Below, piece by piece: positions 28,007-36,528 of a stretch of DNA of 64,000 nucleotides; position 1 is the first letter of the stretch, and the number at the start of each line of letters is the position of its first letter. Location: NCBI GenBank assembly GCA_044227805.1, contig JBGAWA010000006.1, positions 4,375-68,374 of the forward strand, written 5' to 3'. Origin of the DNA: JACCZZ01 sp044227805. GTDB lineage: Bacteria > Bacteroidota > Bacteroidia > Chitinophagales > UBA10324. The notes beneath the pieces are model-generated. The model was not told where the DNA came from. It saw only the letters and a list, made by a program, of their open reading frames with translations, and made no database searches. The position numbers and the translations under genes were made by a program.

Positions 28007-28237
28007 AACTGTTGATTTTTGTGAACATGAAAAATAGAGGCTGCATGATCAACCGACACGACCTTCGTTACCTGCACAACCATTGCTCATTCCATTATTA
28101 AGACAGGATGCTTTGCTGCGACAAGAAACTAAAGATGCATCCTGGTACTTTCAGCGAACAAATCGGTTTTGTGAACGGCGGGTCTCAATTAGTGTACGTT
28201 GCAACACCGGAGTTTGCTGAGGCGGACTATAACAGAA

Positions 28238-28270
28238 GAACCCGGATTTCTTGATTAAAAATCCGGGTTC
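28238..28270 (-). terminator. Strong hairpin after the PPC-repeat gene
   Basis: A perfect 12-bp stem GAACCCGGATTT (28238-28249) / AAATCCGGGTTC (28259-28270) encloses a 9-nt loop. It lies 24 bp past the stop of the minus-strand gene at 28294, where a terminator would sit, but no clear T-tract follows on that strand. Its arms equal the AACCCGGATTT end of the 156-bp element, so it may be a solo end of that repeat used as a terminator. Confidence 0.5.
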
Positions 28271-28293
28271 CATCAGCAGCCATGCAACTTATT

Positions 28294-31032
28294 TCATTCT
28301 TTAACAACGGGCACACTGAATATTTGTCCGCCCGGCGTAATCAACTGTAACGAATAAACACCTGCTGCAACGGCACGCAGATCAATTTCTTCCTCGTTCA
28401 TTCCACTGCTGCTGCTTTTTGCCACGGAATACATCTGCCGTGACTGCATGTCAAGTAACCGAATGATCACCTCGCCCTGCTTGTCATTGTTAAACGTAAC
28501 ATGCAGGATGTCTGTAACCGGATTAGGATAGAGCATGATATCACTCATTCCATTCAAGTCATTCATGGCATACAGGCGTGCTGCCGTATTGAAGGTGAGC
28601 TTCTTGGTATATTTTCCCGTTGCCTTACTGCCATTCGCAGTGTCAATCATGGCAACCTGCCATTCGTACGTTTTACCGGCGGTGAGGTTGTTGACGGTCA
28701 TGCTGCCTACATTGCCGTTTGTTTTCTTTATATTCCAGGGAGGCGTATCCTTTACGCGATATTTCACGGTATAGTATTTCGCGCATGGCAAGGTACTCCA
28801 TGTAAACTGTGCTCCGGTTGCGGTGATATTTGAGGTGGCGGTGTTCTTTGGCCTTGGCCCCAATTCTGATTCCTTGCTGGAAGCGAAACAACTTCCGGTT
28901 GCACCATCAGCGAAAGCCGTAGCAGAATAAAGTCCTGAAGTGAGGTTAGAGAAGGTGACTGAGCCACTGCCATTGGTACTCAAAGGACTGTTGTAAGGCA
29001 ATCCAAACCTGTACAACTGCACTTTAAACGGGCTATTGCCTCCGCCACACTGATAGGTGATGCTGCTGTTGTTGCAGTTACTTCCGATATCAGGATTGGG
29101 CGTAATGGTTGTATTGCAATTGGTTTGTGTAAAGGAGTCCGTCAATGCATAGGTAAAGAACTCATTGGTACCGGTAGAAGTTACCTTGATGTAATAGTAG
29201 GCCGGTGCCAGGCTGTTAAGATCTACTGTAAGTGTTCCGGTTTGATAATAATTGTAATAGATGGCAGCGGCGGCGGTGTCCTTATAGATTGCTATAGTGA
29301 AATAACGCTGGCAGTTGCAGGCAAGCCCATTGGCTTCCGTCATTCTTATTCTCAGAAATCCGTTTCCGGTATAGTTGATCTTCCACCAGTCGGGTTGATC
29401 AAACACGCCATTATAGTAAAAATTCACATGACCGGTTACGGTGCCCGCTGAAGGCATGGTCTGTGCTTGCGAGGCAAAGTTATTAGGCTCCGGATCCGCG
29501 GCGTAAGCGTAAGTGGTCAGCGTGTTGGAAATGGTATAAGTAGTAAAATCCGTGTTGTAACTGGTGCAATAAACTTTTAGATAGTAAGTACCTGCCTGCA
29601 AGCCATCCGTTACTAATGTGTTGGTGTTTAACCAGTAGTTGACCAGCTGAATAGTGGATATACCATTGTTATCATAGAGGGCTAATGACAGATAAGCTCC
29701 TCCGGTATTGGCCAGCGTAATATCGAGCTTTCCATCAGACGCTATCGTGATAGCATACCAGTCGGCAGTATCTCTTGCAACATTGTAGTAATAGCCGAGA
29801 TGTCCCGTCAATGATCCGTTCTGTGGCAACGTCACCGCCAGTGCCTTATTTCCATCGGGCTCCGCATCATTAGCGCCTGTAGCGTTGATAAGAGCTGCTG
29901 TAAGTGTGTAAGGAACAAATGAACTGTTATAGTCTGTGCAGTACACTTTCAGAAAATAGGTACCTGCCGCAAGCCCGTTGCTGGCCAGTGTCTGTGTTGC
30001 ATTGTTATAGTTATATCCATTGAGCTGGGTGGTACCATTGTTATCAAAAAGAAACATGGAAAGGTATTGACTGTTTCCTGAAGTCAGTGTGAGGTTTAAT
30101 TGTCCGTCGGCGGTTGTGGTTACCTTGTACCAATCAATGGTATCCCGAGTAAGATTGTAGTAGTAACCGACATGTCCTGTCTTTGTTTCACCGATATCAA
30201 TCGGCAACGCCAGCGCCTTGCTGCCGTTTGGTTCAATATCATTCGCTACGGCGGCATTGATAAATGTATCCTTAATGGTGTAGGGAGCAAAATCGCCAGG
30301 ATCGGTGCAAAATATTTTAAAGTAATAGGTACCTGCCGCGAGGCCATTGGTGCTCATGGTCTGCGTTGAATTGTCGTAGTTAAAGCCATTCAAAAAGGTT
30401 GTTCCGTTATTATCAAACAGGAACAGCGACAGATAATGCGCGTTGCCGGAACTGAGTGTAAGCGAAAGCTGACCGTCGCCGCTGGTCGTTATTTTATACC
30501 AATCCGCGGTATCACGTTTCGCGTTATAGTAGTAGCCGACATGACCGGTTAAGGTACTGTTCTGTGCCAGCGTGATGGCCTGCAATGCAGTGCCGTTGGG
30601 CTCAGCATCATCTGATTGAGCAGGCACCGTCAGTAAATTGGAGATGGTGTAGGATGGCTGTTCTCCGTTATTGGTGGCATATACTTTTACATAATAGGTA
30701 CCTTTTGCCAGGCCATCCGTTTGCTGCACGGAAGTACCATTCACATAGTTCATAATGTAATTCAGTCCGGTAGTTCCATTGTTGTCAAAAATCTGGAAAC
30801 TGAGGTAGATGCCATTATTGGATGTGAGCGTGAGGCTGATCATGCCATCCGCATTGGTAATAATTTTCCACCAGTCCACATCACCTCCCGGAGTGACAGC
30901 ACCTGAATTGCCGGCATTGAGAGAAAGTTTGTTCGCCTGTGTTTTTGTATCATTCGGTTCTGTTTCGATTCCCATGGCGGTAAACCAAAGCATCGAACAC
31001 AAAACTATGGTCAGTAATTTTTTCGTTTTCAT
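28294..31032 (-). CDS. T9SS cargo with five PPC (pre-peptidase C-terminal) repeats and an FN3 domain
   Basis: The start at 31032 (MKTKKLLTIVLCSML) gives the signal peptide; the frame runs 16 codons further upstream. Five units of about 120 residues each open with an EPN/EPD motif (EPNDTKTQ, EPNGTALQ, EPNGSKAL, EPDGNKAL, EPNNFASQ). Each then has GHVGYYYN or a variant, a DWYKI/DWWKI strand and a final LAAGTYYxKVY strand; this is the PPC-domain plan. After them come a small Ig-like region, a fibronectin type III domain (GKTYEWQVAMIDT) and a T9SS type A tail (IMLYPNPVTDIL, ending VPVVKE). PPC domains normally accompany proteases or adhesins, but no catalytic domain is present here. A binding or structural surface role is likely. 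Confidence 0.87.
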   Translation of the reverse strand: MKTKKLLTIVLCSMLWFTAMGIETEPNDTKTQANKLSLNAGNSGAVTPGGDVDWWKIITNADGMISLTLTSNNGIYLSFQIFDNNGTTGLNYIMNYVNGTSVQQTDGLAKGTYYVKVYATNNGEQPSYTISNLLTVPAQSDDAEPNGTALQAITLAQNSTLTGHVGYYYNAKRDTADWYKITTSGDGQLSLTLSSGNAHYLSLFLFDNNGTTFLNGFNYDNSTQTMSTNGLAAGTYYFKIFCTDPGDFAPYTIKDTFINAAVANDIEPNGSKALALPIDIGETKTGHVGYYYNLTRDTIDWYKVTTTADGQLNLTLTSGNSQYLSMFLFDNNGTTQLNGYNYNNATQTLASNGLAAGTYFLKVYCTDYNSSFVPYTLTAALINATGANDAEPDGNKALAVTLPQNGSLTGHLGYYYNVARDTADWYAITIASDGKLDITLANTGGAYLSLALYDNNGISTIQLVNYWLNTNTLVTDGLQAGTYYLKVYCTSYNTDFTTYTISNTLTTYAYAADPEPNNFASQAQTMPSAGTVTGHVNFYYNGVFDQPDWWKINYTGNGFLRIRMTEANGLACNCQRYFTIAIYKDTAAAAIYYNYYQTGTLTVDLNSLAPAYYYIKVTSTGTNEFFTYALTDSFTQTNCNTTITPNPDIGSNCNNSSITYQCGGGNSPFKVQLYRFGLPYNSPLSTNGSGSVTFSNLTSGLYSATAFADGATGSCFASSKESELGPRPKNTATSNITATGAQFTWSTLPCAKYYTVKYRVKDTPPWNIKKTNGNVGSMTVNNLTAGKTYEWQVAMIDTANGSKATGKYTKKLTFNTAARLYAMNDLNGMSDIMLYPNPVTDILHVTFNNDKQGEVIIRLLDMQSRQMYSVAKSSSSGMNEEEIDLRAVAAGVYSLQLITPGGQIFSVPVVKE

Positions 31033-31227
31033 AACCTTGTATTTTGTGATTACAAAGTTATGGGCAGGTAGTATGGGCAAAAATGATTTGAATCAGTTAA
31101 TCCTGATTTTGATTTTCCACAGGAAACGGGGTTAGCTACCGCAAACTGCTGCTAAAAACAGGATACTTGGCTGGCCGTAACGCCGCATCGCTGGCTTGCA
31201 GCTCTCTCCGAACAACCAGATAGCCTG

Positions 31228-32259
31228 TCATCCGTTTTCCCTGCAGTGCAGTTCCCATTGCCAGGCCGATCGCATCACCTCTTCCAGTGTGCGGGAAGGT
31301 TTCCATCCCAGCATTTTTTCCGCTTTGGAGATATCGGAATAGACTGCTATCGCATCGCCTTCGCGGCGCGGACCTAATTTATATTGTAAGGGAATGCCGG
31401 TCGCTTTTTCAAAAGCATGTATCATCTCCAGCACGCTCACACCGTTACTCGTTCCCAGGTTGATGATATCGAAATAAGAAGCCGATTCCTGCTTTTTTCT
31501 TACCAGGAATTCCAGTGCCATCACATGCGCATCGGCCACATCCATCACATGCGGATAATCACGGATGCAGGAGCCATCCCGTGTTGGAAGGTCGCTGCCG
31601 AAAACAATGAACTCCGCCTGCTTGCCAATGGCAGTTTTGGTGATGGCGGGAACAATATTCTGTGGTTTTTCTTCCATCGGTTCCCCTAACAACGCCGACT
31701 CATGTGAACCTACCGGATTAAAATAACGCAAGGCAAGAGCGTAACAGGGAAATGCTTTTACCAAATCATCCAGCATCATCTCTCCCCAGAATTTGGTTCT
31801 GCCATAGGGCGATTCCTGCTTCACCACTGATGTTGCCTCCGTTACCGGCAGCTGAGCAATATTACCGTACACGGAGCTGGAAGAAGAAAAAATGAGATAA
31901 GGAATATTGAACTGCCGCATGCAATCCATGATATGCACCTGCGAGAAAATGTTGTTGCGATAGTACATCAACGGGTCTGCCACTGATTCACCCACCATCT
32001 TGTACGCCGCAAAGTGGATGATGCCCGATATCTCACCTTCCTGTTCAAAGACCTTTTGTGTAGCCTGCAGATCACAGAGATCTACTGGATAATTCACAAA
32101 TGATTTTCCGGTAATCTGCCTGACACGATCCGGCACATAACTTCTGCCCCTGCGCAGATCATCAATGCTCACTACCTCAAACCCTTTGTTTAGCAGCGCA
32201 ACGATGGTGTGACCGCCGATGTAACCGCAGCCTCCCGTCACCAGAATTTTATTGCTCAT
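31228..32259 (-). CDS. galE: UDP-glucose 4-epimerase
   Basis: The 343-residue product starts MSNKILVTGGCGYIGGHT, the NAD-binding Rossmann motif of extended short-chain dehydrogenases in its GalE form. The catalytic Ser region SSSSSVYGN (about residues 122-130) and the YGRTK motif (Tyr-x-x-x-Lys, about 150-154) complete the active site. RYFNPVGSH and NLGTSNGVSVLEMI are GalE-specific blocks. It interconverts UDP-glucose and UDP-galactose in the cytoplasm, for galactose use and for surface polysaccharide precursors. No other nucleotide-sugar genes adjoin it; the genes on either side are a T9SS cargo protein and, divergently, an HD hydrolase. Confidence 0.95.
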   Translation of the reverse strand: MSNKILVTGGCGYIGGHTIVALLNKGFEVVSIDDLRRGRSYVPDRVRQITGKSFVNYPVDLCDLQATQKVFEQEGEISGIIHFAAYKMVGESVADPLMYYRNNIFSQVHIMDCMRQFNIPYLIFSSSSSVYGNIAQLPVTEATSVVKQESPYGRTKFWGEMMLDDLVKAFPCYALALRYFNPVGSHESALLGEPMEEKPQNIVPAITKTAIGKQAEFIVFGSDLPTRDGSCIRDYPHVMDVADAHVMALEFLVRKKQESASYFDIINLGTSNGVSVLEMIHAFEKATGIPLQYKLGPRREGDAIAVYSDISKAEKMLGWKPSRTLEEVMRSAWQWELHCRENG

Positions 32260-32756
32260 TCCTTACTTCTTTAGCCTTCAATGATACGGAGAAAAAGAAT
32301 GGCAGGAAATGCTGCTTCAGGCGAAAATTTATTCATTCAATAATAGCGCTGCGATGAAAAAGTACAGCGCGATTATTCCTTTATGCAAAAAAGATTGTAA
32401 ATCCAATACGATATTGGCGTGGATCTGCATGTCGATGATGAATGTGATTTCATCATAAGCAATCCTTATTAATTCGGTTGAATTCCATTCGTCTTTAGGT
32501 TTTATGTGCGATGTTCCGCTTCGGAATAATTCAATCTTAGCTTTTGAATAATTCCCCCGTTCGCGCGGATTTTTTAATCCGTGCCTGCCGAGTCTCGGAT
32601 GGGCCGGGTCTAAGTAGAATTATTGATTTGTGACATCATTTGATATTCCAAGCACGATACTATGTACCATATATACCCTCCCTTAACACAATGTCAATGT
32701 AAAATATTTTGCCCAGTGATAAGTATTTCAGCGATTAAGATTCATATTTTTACATC
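32260..32756. other. Intergenic gap with palindromic repeat copy 2
   Basis: The gap lies between divergent galE and an HD-hydrolase gene. It holds the paired-palindrome repeat at 32559-32600 and otherwise AT-rich sequence with no gene or RNA I can support. The two promoters must lie here. Confidence 0.45.
32559..32600 (+). repeat. Paired-palindrome intergenic repeat, copy 2 (second half diverged)
   Basis: GCGCGGATTTTTTAATCCGTGCCTGC is shared with the copy at 33319-33380 for 26 bases. The following GAG word and a weak CTCGGAT replace the second palindrome. The two copies flank the small HD-hydrolase gene at 32757-33203 in direct orientation. Confidence 0.65.
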
Positions 32757-33203
32757 ATGGATTTAAATAATGCAATTAATATCGCTATTGAGGCTCATAA
32801 AGGGGATCCGGACAAAGTGGGCAAACCTTATATTACGCATGTTCTTCGCGTGATGGAAAGGTGCAAAACAGAAGAAGAAAAAATGGTAGCTGCATTGCAT
32901 GATGTTGTCGAAGACCATAAAAAAGATGGTTGGACATTCCATCGACTGGAAAGCGAAGGATTTTCCAAAACAGTTATTGATGCCGTCCGAGCAATATCTC
33001 AAGATGAGAATGAATCAAAGACTGATTATATAGAGCGTTTAATTAAGAATCCTCTCGCGATTCGCGTTAAACTCAATGACCTGGAGGATAATATGGATAT
33101 TCGACGGTTACCTGAGCTTACCGAGAAAGATGTTACACGTTTGAAGAATTATCTCAAAACTTATCACAGGCTATTGAAAGTAGTATCTTCAGAAGAAAAA
33201 TAA
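32757..33203 (+). CDS. SpoT/RelA-like HD-domain phosphohydrolase
   Basis: The product has 148 residues. The order of metal-binding residues of an HD hydrolase is visible: His in PYITHVLRV (about residue 28), the His-Asp pair in AALHDVVEDH (about 46-47), and a late Asp in RVKLNDLEDNMD (about 104). The flanking pattern (AIEAHKGDPDKVGKPYITH) is that of the ppGpp 3'-pyrophosphohydrolase domain of RelA/SpoT proteins and small MESH1-like enzymes. The usual KAQRKSG at this position is much altered, so the nucleotide substrate is uncertain. There is no synthetase or TGS domain. It is cytoplasmic and stands alone between two direct copies of a palindromic repeat. Confidence 0.82.
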   Translation: MDLNNAINIAIEAHKGDPDKVGKPYITHVLRVMERCKTEEEKMVAALHDVVEDHKKDGWTFHRLESEGFSKTVIDAVRAISQDENESKTDYIERLIKNPLAIRVKLNDLEDNMDIRRLPELTEKDVTRLKNYLKTYHRLLKVVSSEEK

Positions 33204-33802
33204 TACTGGAAATTTAGGTGCAAAATCTACCCGTATCTGTTCTTCATAGACGATGCTGAAACCAAAAAATGCAGCAATTCCTATTCATAAAAGTGGATGA
33301 CAATAACAAGATGCGCGCCCTGTTGGCGCGGATTTTTTAATCCGTGCCTGCTGAGCCAAAGGATTTCGAATCCTATTCCATTTTAAAAATGAAGTAATAT
33401 TTTGGGAATGATGGGGAATGATAAATGGATTGAAAATCCATCGCGCGCTTGGTCGGGATCAAAAAAAATCCAGACCGGCGCAACAGTATATCCGGTCCAA
33501 CAGGGTTTGACTTCGAAGTAATCTTCATCAGGCCTGATTCCATAAATTCAGCTTCATTCAGTGCACTGCATCAGCCAAATGATCCATACAGATATTTGTT
33601 TTGATGGGCGGGTGATCATTCATTTCAGAAACTTTCAATCACCGATCCTGTTCAATAGCAGACCACCTCAATTTTACTTTTACAGTTTTGATGGATTTAT
33701 GAATACCGAAGGAGTCTATATTAAAGCTCCGTTGCTCCTAAAAACCATACTGCCGTACCGGCTACGGTATTAACCGCAGCAGTCTCTATACTGCCCTTTC
33801 TA
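33204..33802. other. Intergenic gap with palindromic repeat copy 3
   Basis: Besides the repeat at 33319-33380, a further GGATTGAAAATCC dyad lies near 33429. A 70-codon open frame at 33561-33773 shows no family or signal and is not called. The gap separates convergent genes, so terminators are expected, but I find no classical one. Confidence 0.45.
33319..33380 (+). repeat. Paired-palindrome intergenic repeat, copy 3
   Basis: CCTGTTGGCGCGGATTTTTT and AATCCGTGCCTGCTGAGC are followed by GGATTTCGAATCC. Both palindromes are intact and have the same order and spacer words as the copy at 2264-2320. It is the best-preserved copy in the window. Confidence 0.65.
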
Positions 33803-36520
33803 TCATTTTTTCCGCAGCCATTCATAGAATGCAGGAAACATTTTTCGCCAGCTGCTTTCGGAGTGCGTGCCGGTTTCGCTGATACTTACCACTACCTTAC
33901 ACTGCATATTTTTTTTAAGCCGGCTGCCTACTGCTTCCACCAGCTCCACCATTTGTTCACCTTCCCTTTTTCCGCCATACAAATAATACCGCTGATGTTC
34001 ATGGCCCTTGGCCGGCGTTTGGTCAATCTGTGACAACAGATCCGGCACCAGCCAGAAAGAAGGCGAGATCACGCCGATGGCGCCAAATACTTTAGGATAG
34101 AAAAGCCCGGCATAAAACGAAATCAATCCGCCGAGTGAGCTGCCGGCAATGGCGGTATGGCCGGGCCCCGGGATCGTCCTGAAATTTTTATCAATGTATG
34201 GTTTCAGGATGGTCACCAGCACATTCAGGTACGCCCTGCCCAACCCAATGCCATGTTCCTCTGTATTGTTCGGATTGTACTCATTGATGCGTCTATCGCC
34301 TCCGTTGTCAATGCCTACCACCAGGCCGGCAAAATTTACAGAATCGAGATATTCATCAATCTGCCATTCACCGGAAAATGATGTTTGCACATCAAGTTCT
34401 TGGCGGTGGCGGCGATCGTCTCCTCGAGATCCCGCTCCTCTTCGGCGCCCTCCCGGGCGAAGGCGCGCAGCTTGCGCAGCGCCACCTGCAGCTGGCAGGG
34501 GCGCCTCTTCCCAGTCGCAGATATCATGCGGTGATGGCAACGCAGTGTCTATCCATCTTTTCCAGCCTTGTCCGGCTGTTTTATGTACGGGTGGAATTTC
34601 AAATTCAAGCGCTTCGCTGTAAGCGTTGAACATGTAATGCATTTCAACTGATCCGCCAATCGATAGCGTGGTGACGGCGATGGAATGGGATGCATCGCTC
34701 CAGTCGGGATTGTATAACTGCACGCCATGCCATGTTATCAGCGGTTTATCCAGCAACTCCTTCAGGCTGAGTGTATATTTCTTTTGCGCCGAGTCGCGGT
34801 TATTTATTACCCCATTGAGGATCTTCACAAAACGGAGCACGTCGGCATGCTTCTCAGGCAGTTCCCAATCGAACCAGGTGAGTTCACTATCCTGACAGTA
34901 AGCATTATTATTTCCCTGCTGTGTTCTGCGCACTTCATCACCCATCAGCATCATGGGTACACCCAGTGAAAGCAGGTTAATGGTCAGAAAATTTTTTACC
35001 TGCCTGTTGCGCAGCATTTCTGTTTGCGCATCAACGGAAGGCCCTTCGGTGCCGCAGTTCCAGCTAAGGTTATAGTCCGATCCATCTTTGCCCTGTTCTC
35101 CATTTGATTCATTGTGCTTATGGTTATAACTCACGAGGTCATTGAGGGTGAATCCATCGTGGCAGGTAACGAAGTTGATGCTTTGTTCAGGGCCTCTGTC
35201 TTTTGGCAGATAGATGTCAGGACTTCCCAGCAGCCGTGACGCAAGGCGCGGAATGGTTCCACTATCTCCTCTTAAAAAAGACCGAACATCGTCCCTGAAT
35301 TTTCCATTCCACTCCTTCCAGCTATCGCCTGTAAATGTTCCCACCTGGTAAAGACCGCCGGCATCCCATGCCTCTGCGATGAGTTTGACGCCAGCGAGAA
35401 CGGGATCCGATTCAAGGTCCCAAAGCACCGGAGGGTTCTCCAGCGGAATACCTGATTCATCGCGGGAGAGGATGGAAGCAAGATCAAAACGAAATCCGTC
35501 TACATGCATCTCTTCCACCCAAAAGTGTATGGCATCAATAATCATCCGCCGCACAATGGCATGATTGGCATTCAGCGTGTTGCCGGTACCTGAGTAGTTG
35601 GCGTATTTTGATTTATCCTTGTCGAGGATATAATACACGCTGTTGTCAATTCCGCGAAAGCTGTAGGTCGGGCCACGCTCATCCACTTCTGCCGTGTGAT
35701 TAAATACCACATCGAGTATCACTTCCAGTCCCGCACGATGAAATGCCTTCACCATATCCCGAAAATCATCCAGTGCCTGCAATGGATCATTTCCCCCGCT
35801 ATAGGCCAGGTGCGGAGCGAAAAATGAGACAGGGCAATATCCCCAGTAATTCACTTTGCCTGGCGGACAGTCTTCTCTGTCGAACTGAAAAACAGGAAGC
35901 AATTCCACTGCCGTGATACCTAACTCGACGAGGTAAGGAATTTTCTCAATGAGTCCCTGGTAGGTGCCTCTCTTGCCGGGCGCTACGCCTGAATTGGGAT
36001 TCCGGGTGAAGCCTGCCACATGCATCTCATAGATGATGGTTTGCGAAAAAGGAAGTTCAAGCGGCTTGTCGCCTTCCCAGTCATACCGCGACAGATCGGC
36101 TACTACACTTTTCATGGAAGGCACCGCTGCTTTACCGCGTCTTTTAAAGGCGGCACGCCTGCATGCTTCCGGAACAGCGACCGATTTGCCATAGGGATCA
36201 AGCAATATTTTTTCGGCATCAAAGCGATGACCGTTGGCAGGATCAAACGGGCCATGAACCCGGTAACCATATAGTTGTCCTGCTTTAATGCCATGAACAA
36301 ACACATGCCAGTAATGATACGTTTTATGATGAATGCTGTCGAGTCGAACTACCTGCGAAGGCTCCAGGTCATTCACATCACGGAACAACAAGAGTTCAAC
36401 CGCTACGGCATTTTTTGAAAATATAGAAAAGTTGGCGCCACCATTTATTAAGGTGGCACCGAGTGGATGAGAGAGCCCTCTTTCGATGGATAACCTCCCT
36501 GGTGCCAACTCTTGCTGCAT
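33803..36520 (-). CDS. glgX: Chimeric open frame: glycogen-debranching GlgX joined to an esterase-family alpha/beta hydrolase
   Basis: The start at 36520 (MQQELAPGRLSIERG) is preferred to 36556, which would overlap glgP. Residues 1 to about 670 are a GlgX-type isoamylase. They contain a CBM48-like N-domain (GANFSIFSKNAVAVELLLF), then the GH13 catalytic regions VNYWGYCPVSFFAP, VVFNHTAEVDERGP, the nucleophile in DGFRFDLASIL, the acid/base Glu in KLIAEAWD and VTCHDGFTLNDLVSYN. It would cleave alpha-1,6 branches after phosphorylase trimming, and it lies 8 bp after glgP. The last 185 residues are a different protein, an esterase with TSFSGEWQIDE, VVGIDNGGDRR and the nucleophile motif AGSSLGG. Between them about 36 residues come from a GC-rich foreign segment (34397-34503). 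The GlgX C-terminus and esterase N-terminus are both missing, so the fusion is probably artificial. Confidence 0.75.
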   Translation of the reverse strand: MQQELAPGRLSIERGLSHPLGATLINGGANFSIFSKNAVAVELLLFRDVNDLEPSQVVRLDSIHHKTYHYWHVFVHGIKAGQLYGYRVHGPFDPANGHRFDAEKILLDPYGKSVAVPEACRRAAFKRRGKAAVPSMKSVVADLSRYDWEGDKPLELPFSQTIIYEMHVAGFTRNPNSGVAPGKRGTYQGLIEKIPYLVELGITAVELLPVFQFDREDCPPGKVNYWGYCPVSFFAPHLAYSGGNDPLQALDDFRDMVKAFHRAGLEVILDVVFNHTAEVDERGPTYSFRGIDNSVYYILDKDKSKYANYSGTGNTLNANHAIVRRMIIDAIHFWVEEMHVDGFRFDLASILSRDESGIPLENPPVLWDLESDPVLAGVKLIAEAWDAGGLYQVGTFTGDSWKEWNGKFRDDVRSFLRGDSGTIPRLASRLLGSPDIYLPKDRGPEQSINFVTCHDGFTLNDLVSYNHKHNESNGEQGKDGSDYNLSWNCGTEGPSVDAQTEMLRNRQVKNFLTINLLSLGVPMMLMGDEVRRTQQGNNNAYCQDSELTWFDWELPEKHADVLRFVKILNGVINNRDSAQKKYTLSLKELLDKPLITWHGVQLYNPDWSDASHSIAVTTLSIGGSVEMHYMFNAYSEALEFEIPPVHKTAGQGWKRWIDTALPSPHDICDWEEAPLPAAGGAAQAARLRPGGRRRGAGSRGDDRRHRQELDVQTSFSGEWQIDEYLDSVNFAGLVVGIDNGGDRRINEYNPNNTEEHGIGLGRAYLNVLVTILKPYIDKNFRTIPGPGHTAIAGSSLGGLISFYAGLFYPKVFGAIGVISPSFWLVPDLLSQIDQTPAKGHEHQRYYLYGGKREGEQMVELVEAVGSRLKKNMQCKVVVSISETGTHSESSWRKMFPAFYEWLRKK
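34397..34503 (-). other. Foreign GC-rich insert, probably part of a vWA-domain protein gene
   Basis: In 34401-34500, 74 of 100 bases are G or C, against well under 50% around it. In the chimeric frame it encodes a low-complexity Arg/Gly string. In another minus-strand frame it reads CQLQVALRKLRAFAREGAEE followed by ERDLEETIAATAKN. As I recall, this matches the conserved lead-in to the vWA domain of CoxE-like proteins of GC-rich bacteria. The match begins and ends exactly at the composition change. This points to a spliced fragment of another organism's DNA. Confidence 0.6.
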
Positions 36521-36528
36521 AATAGTAA

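Noticed and set aside
33561..33773. A 70-codon plus frame in the gap before the glgX region
   Set aside because: No motif, signal or neighbour logic.
34149..34622. A 157-codon plus frame antisense to the chimeric gene
   Set aside because: It is the shadow of the esterase and GlgX coding strand and of the GC-rich insert; Arg/Pro-rich artefact.
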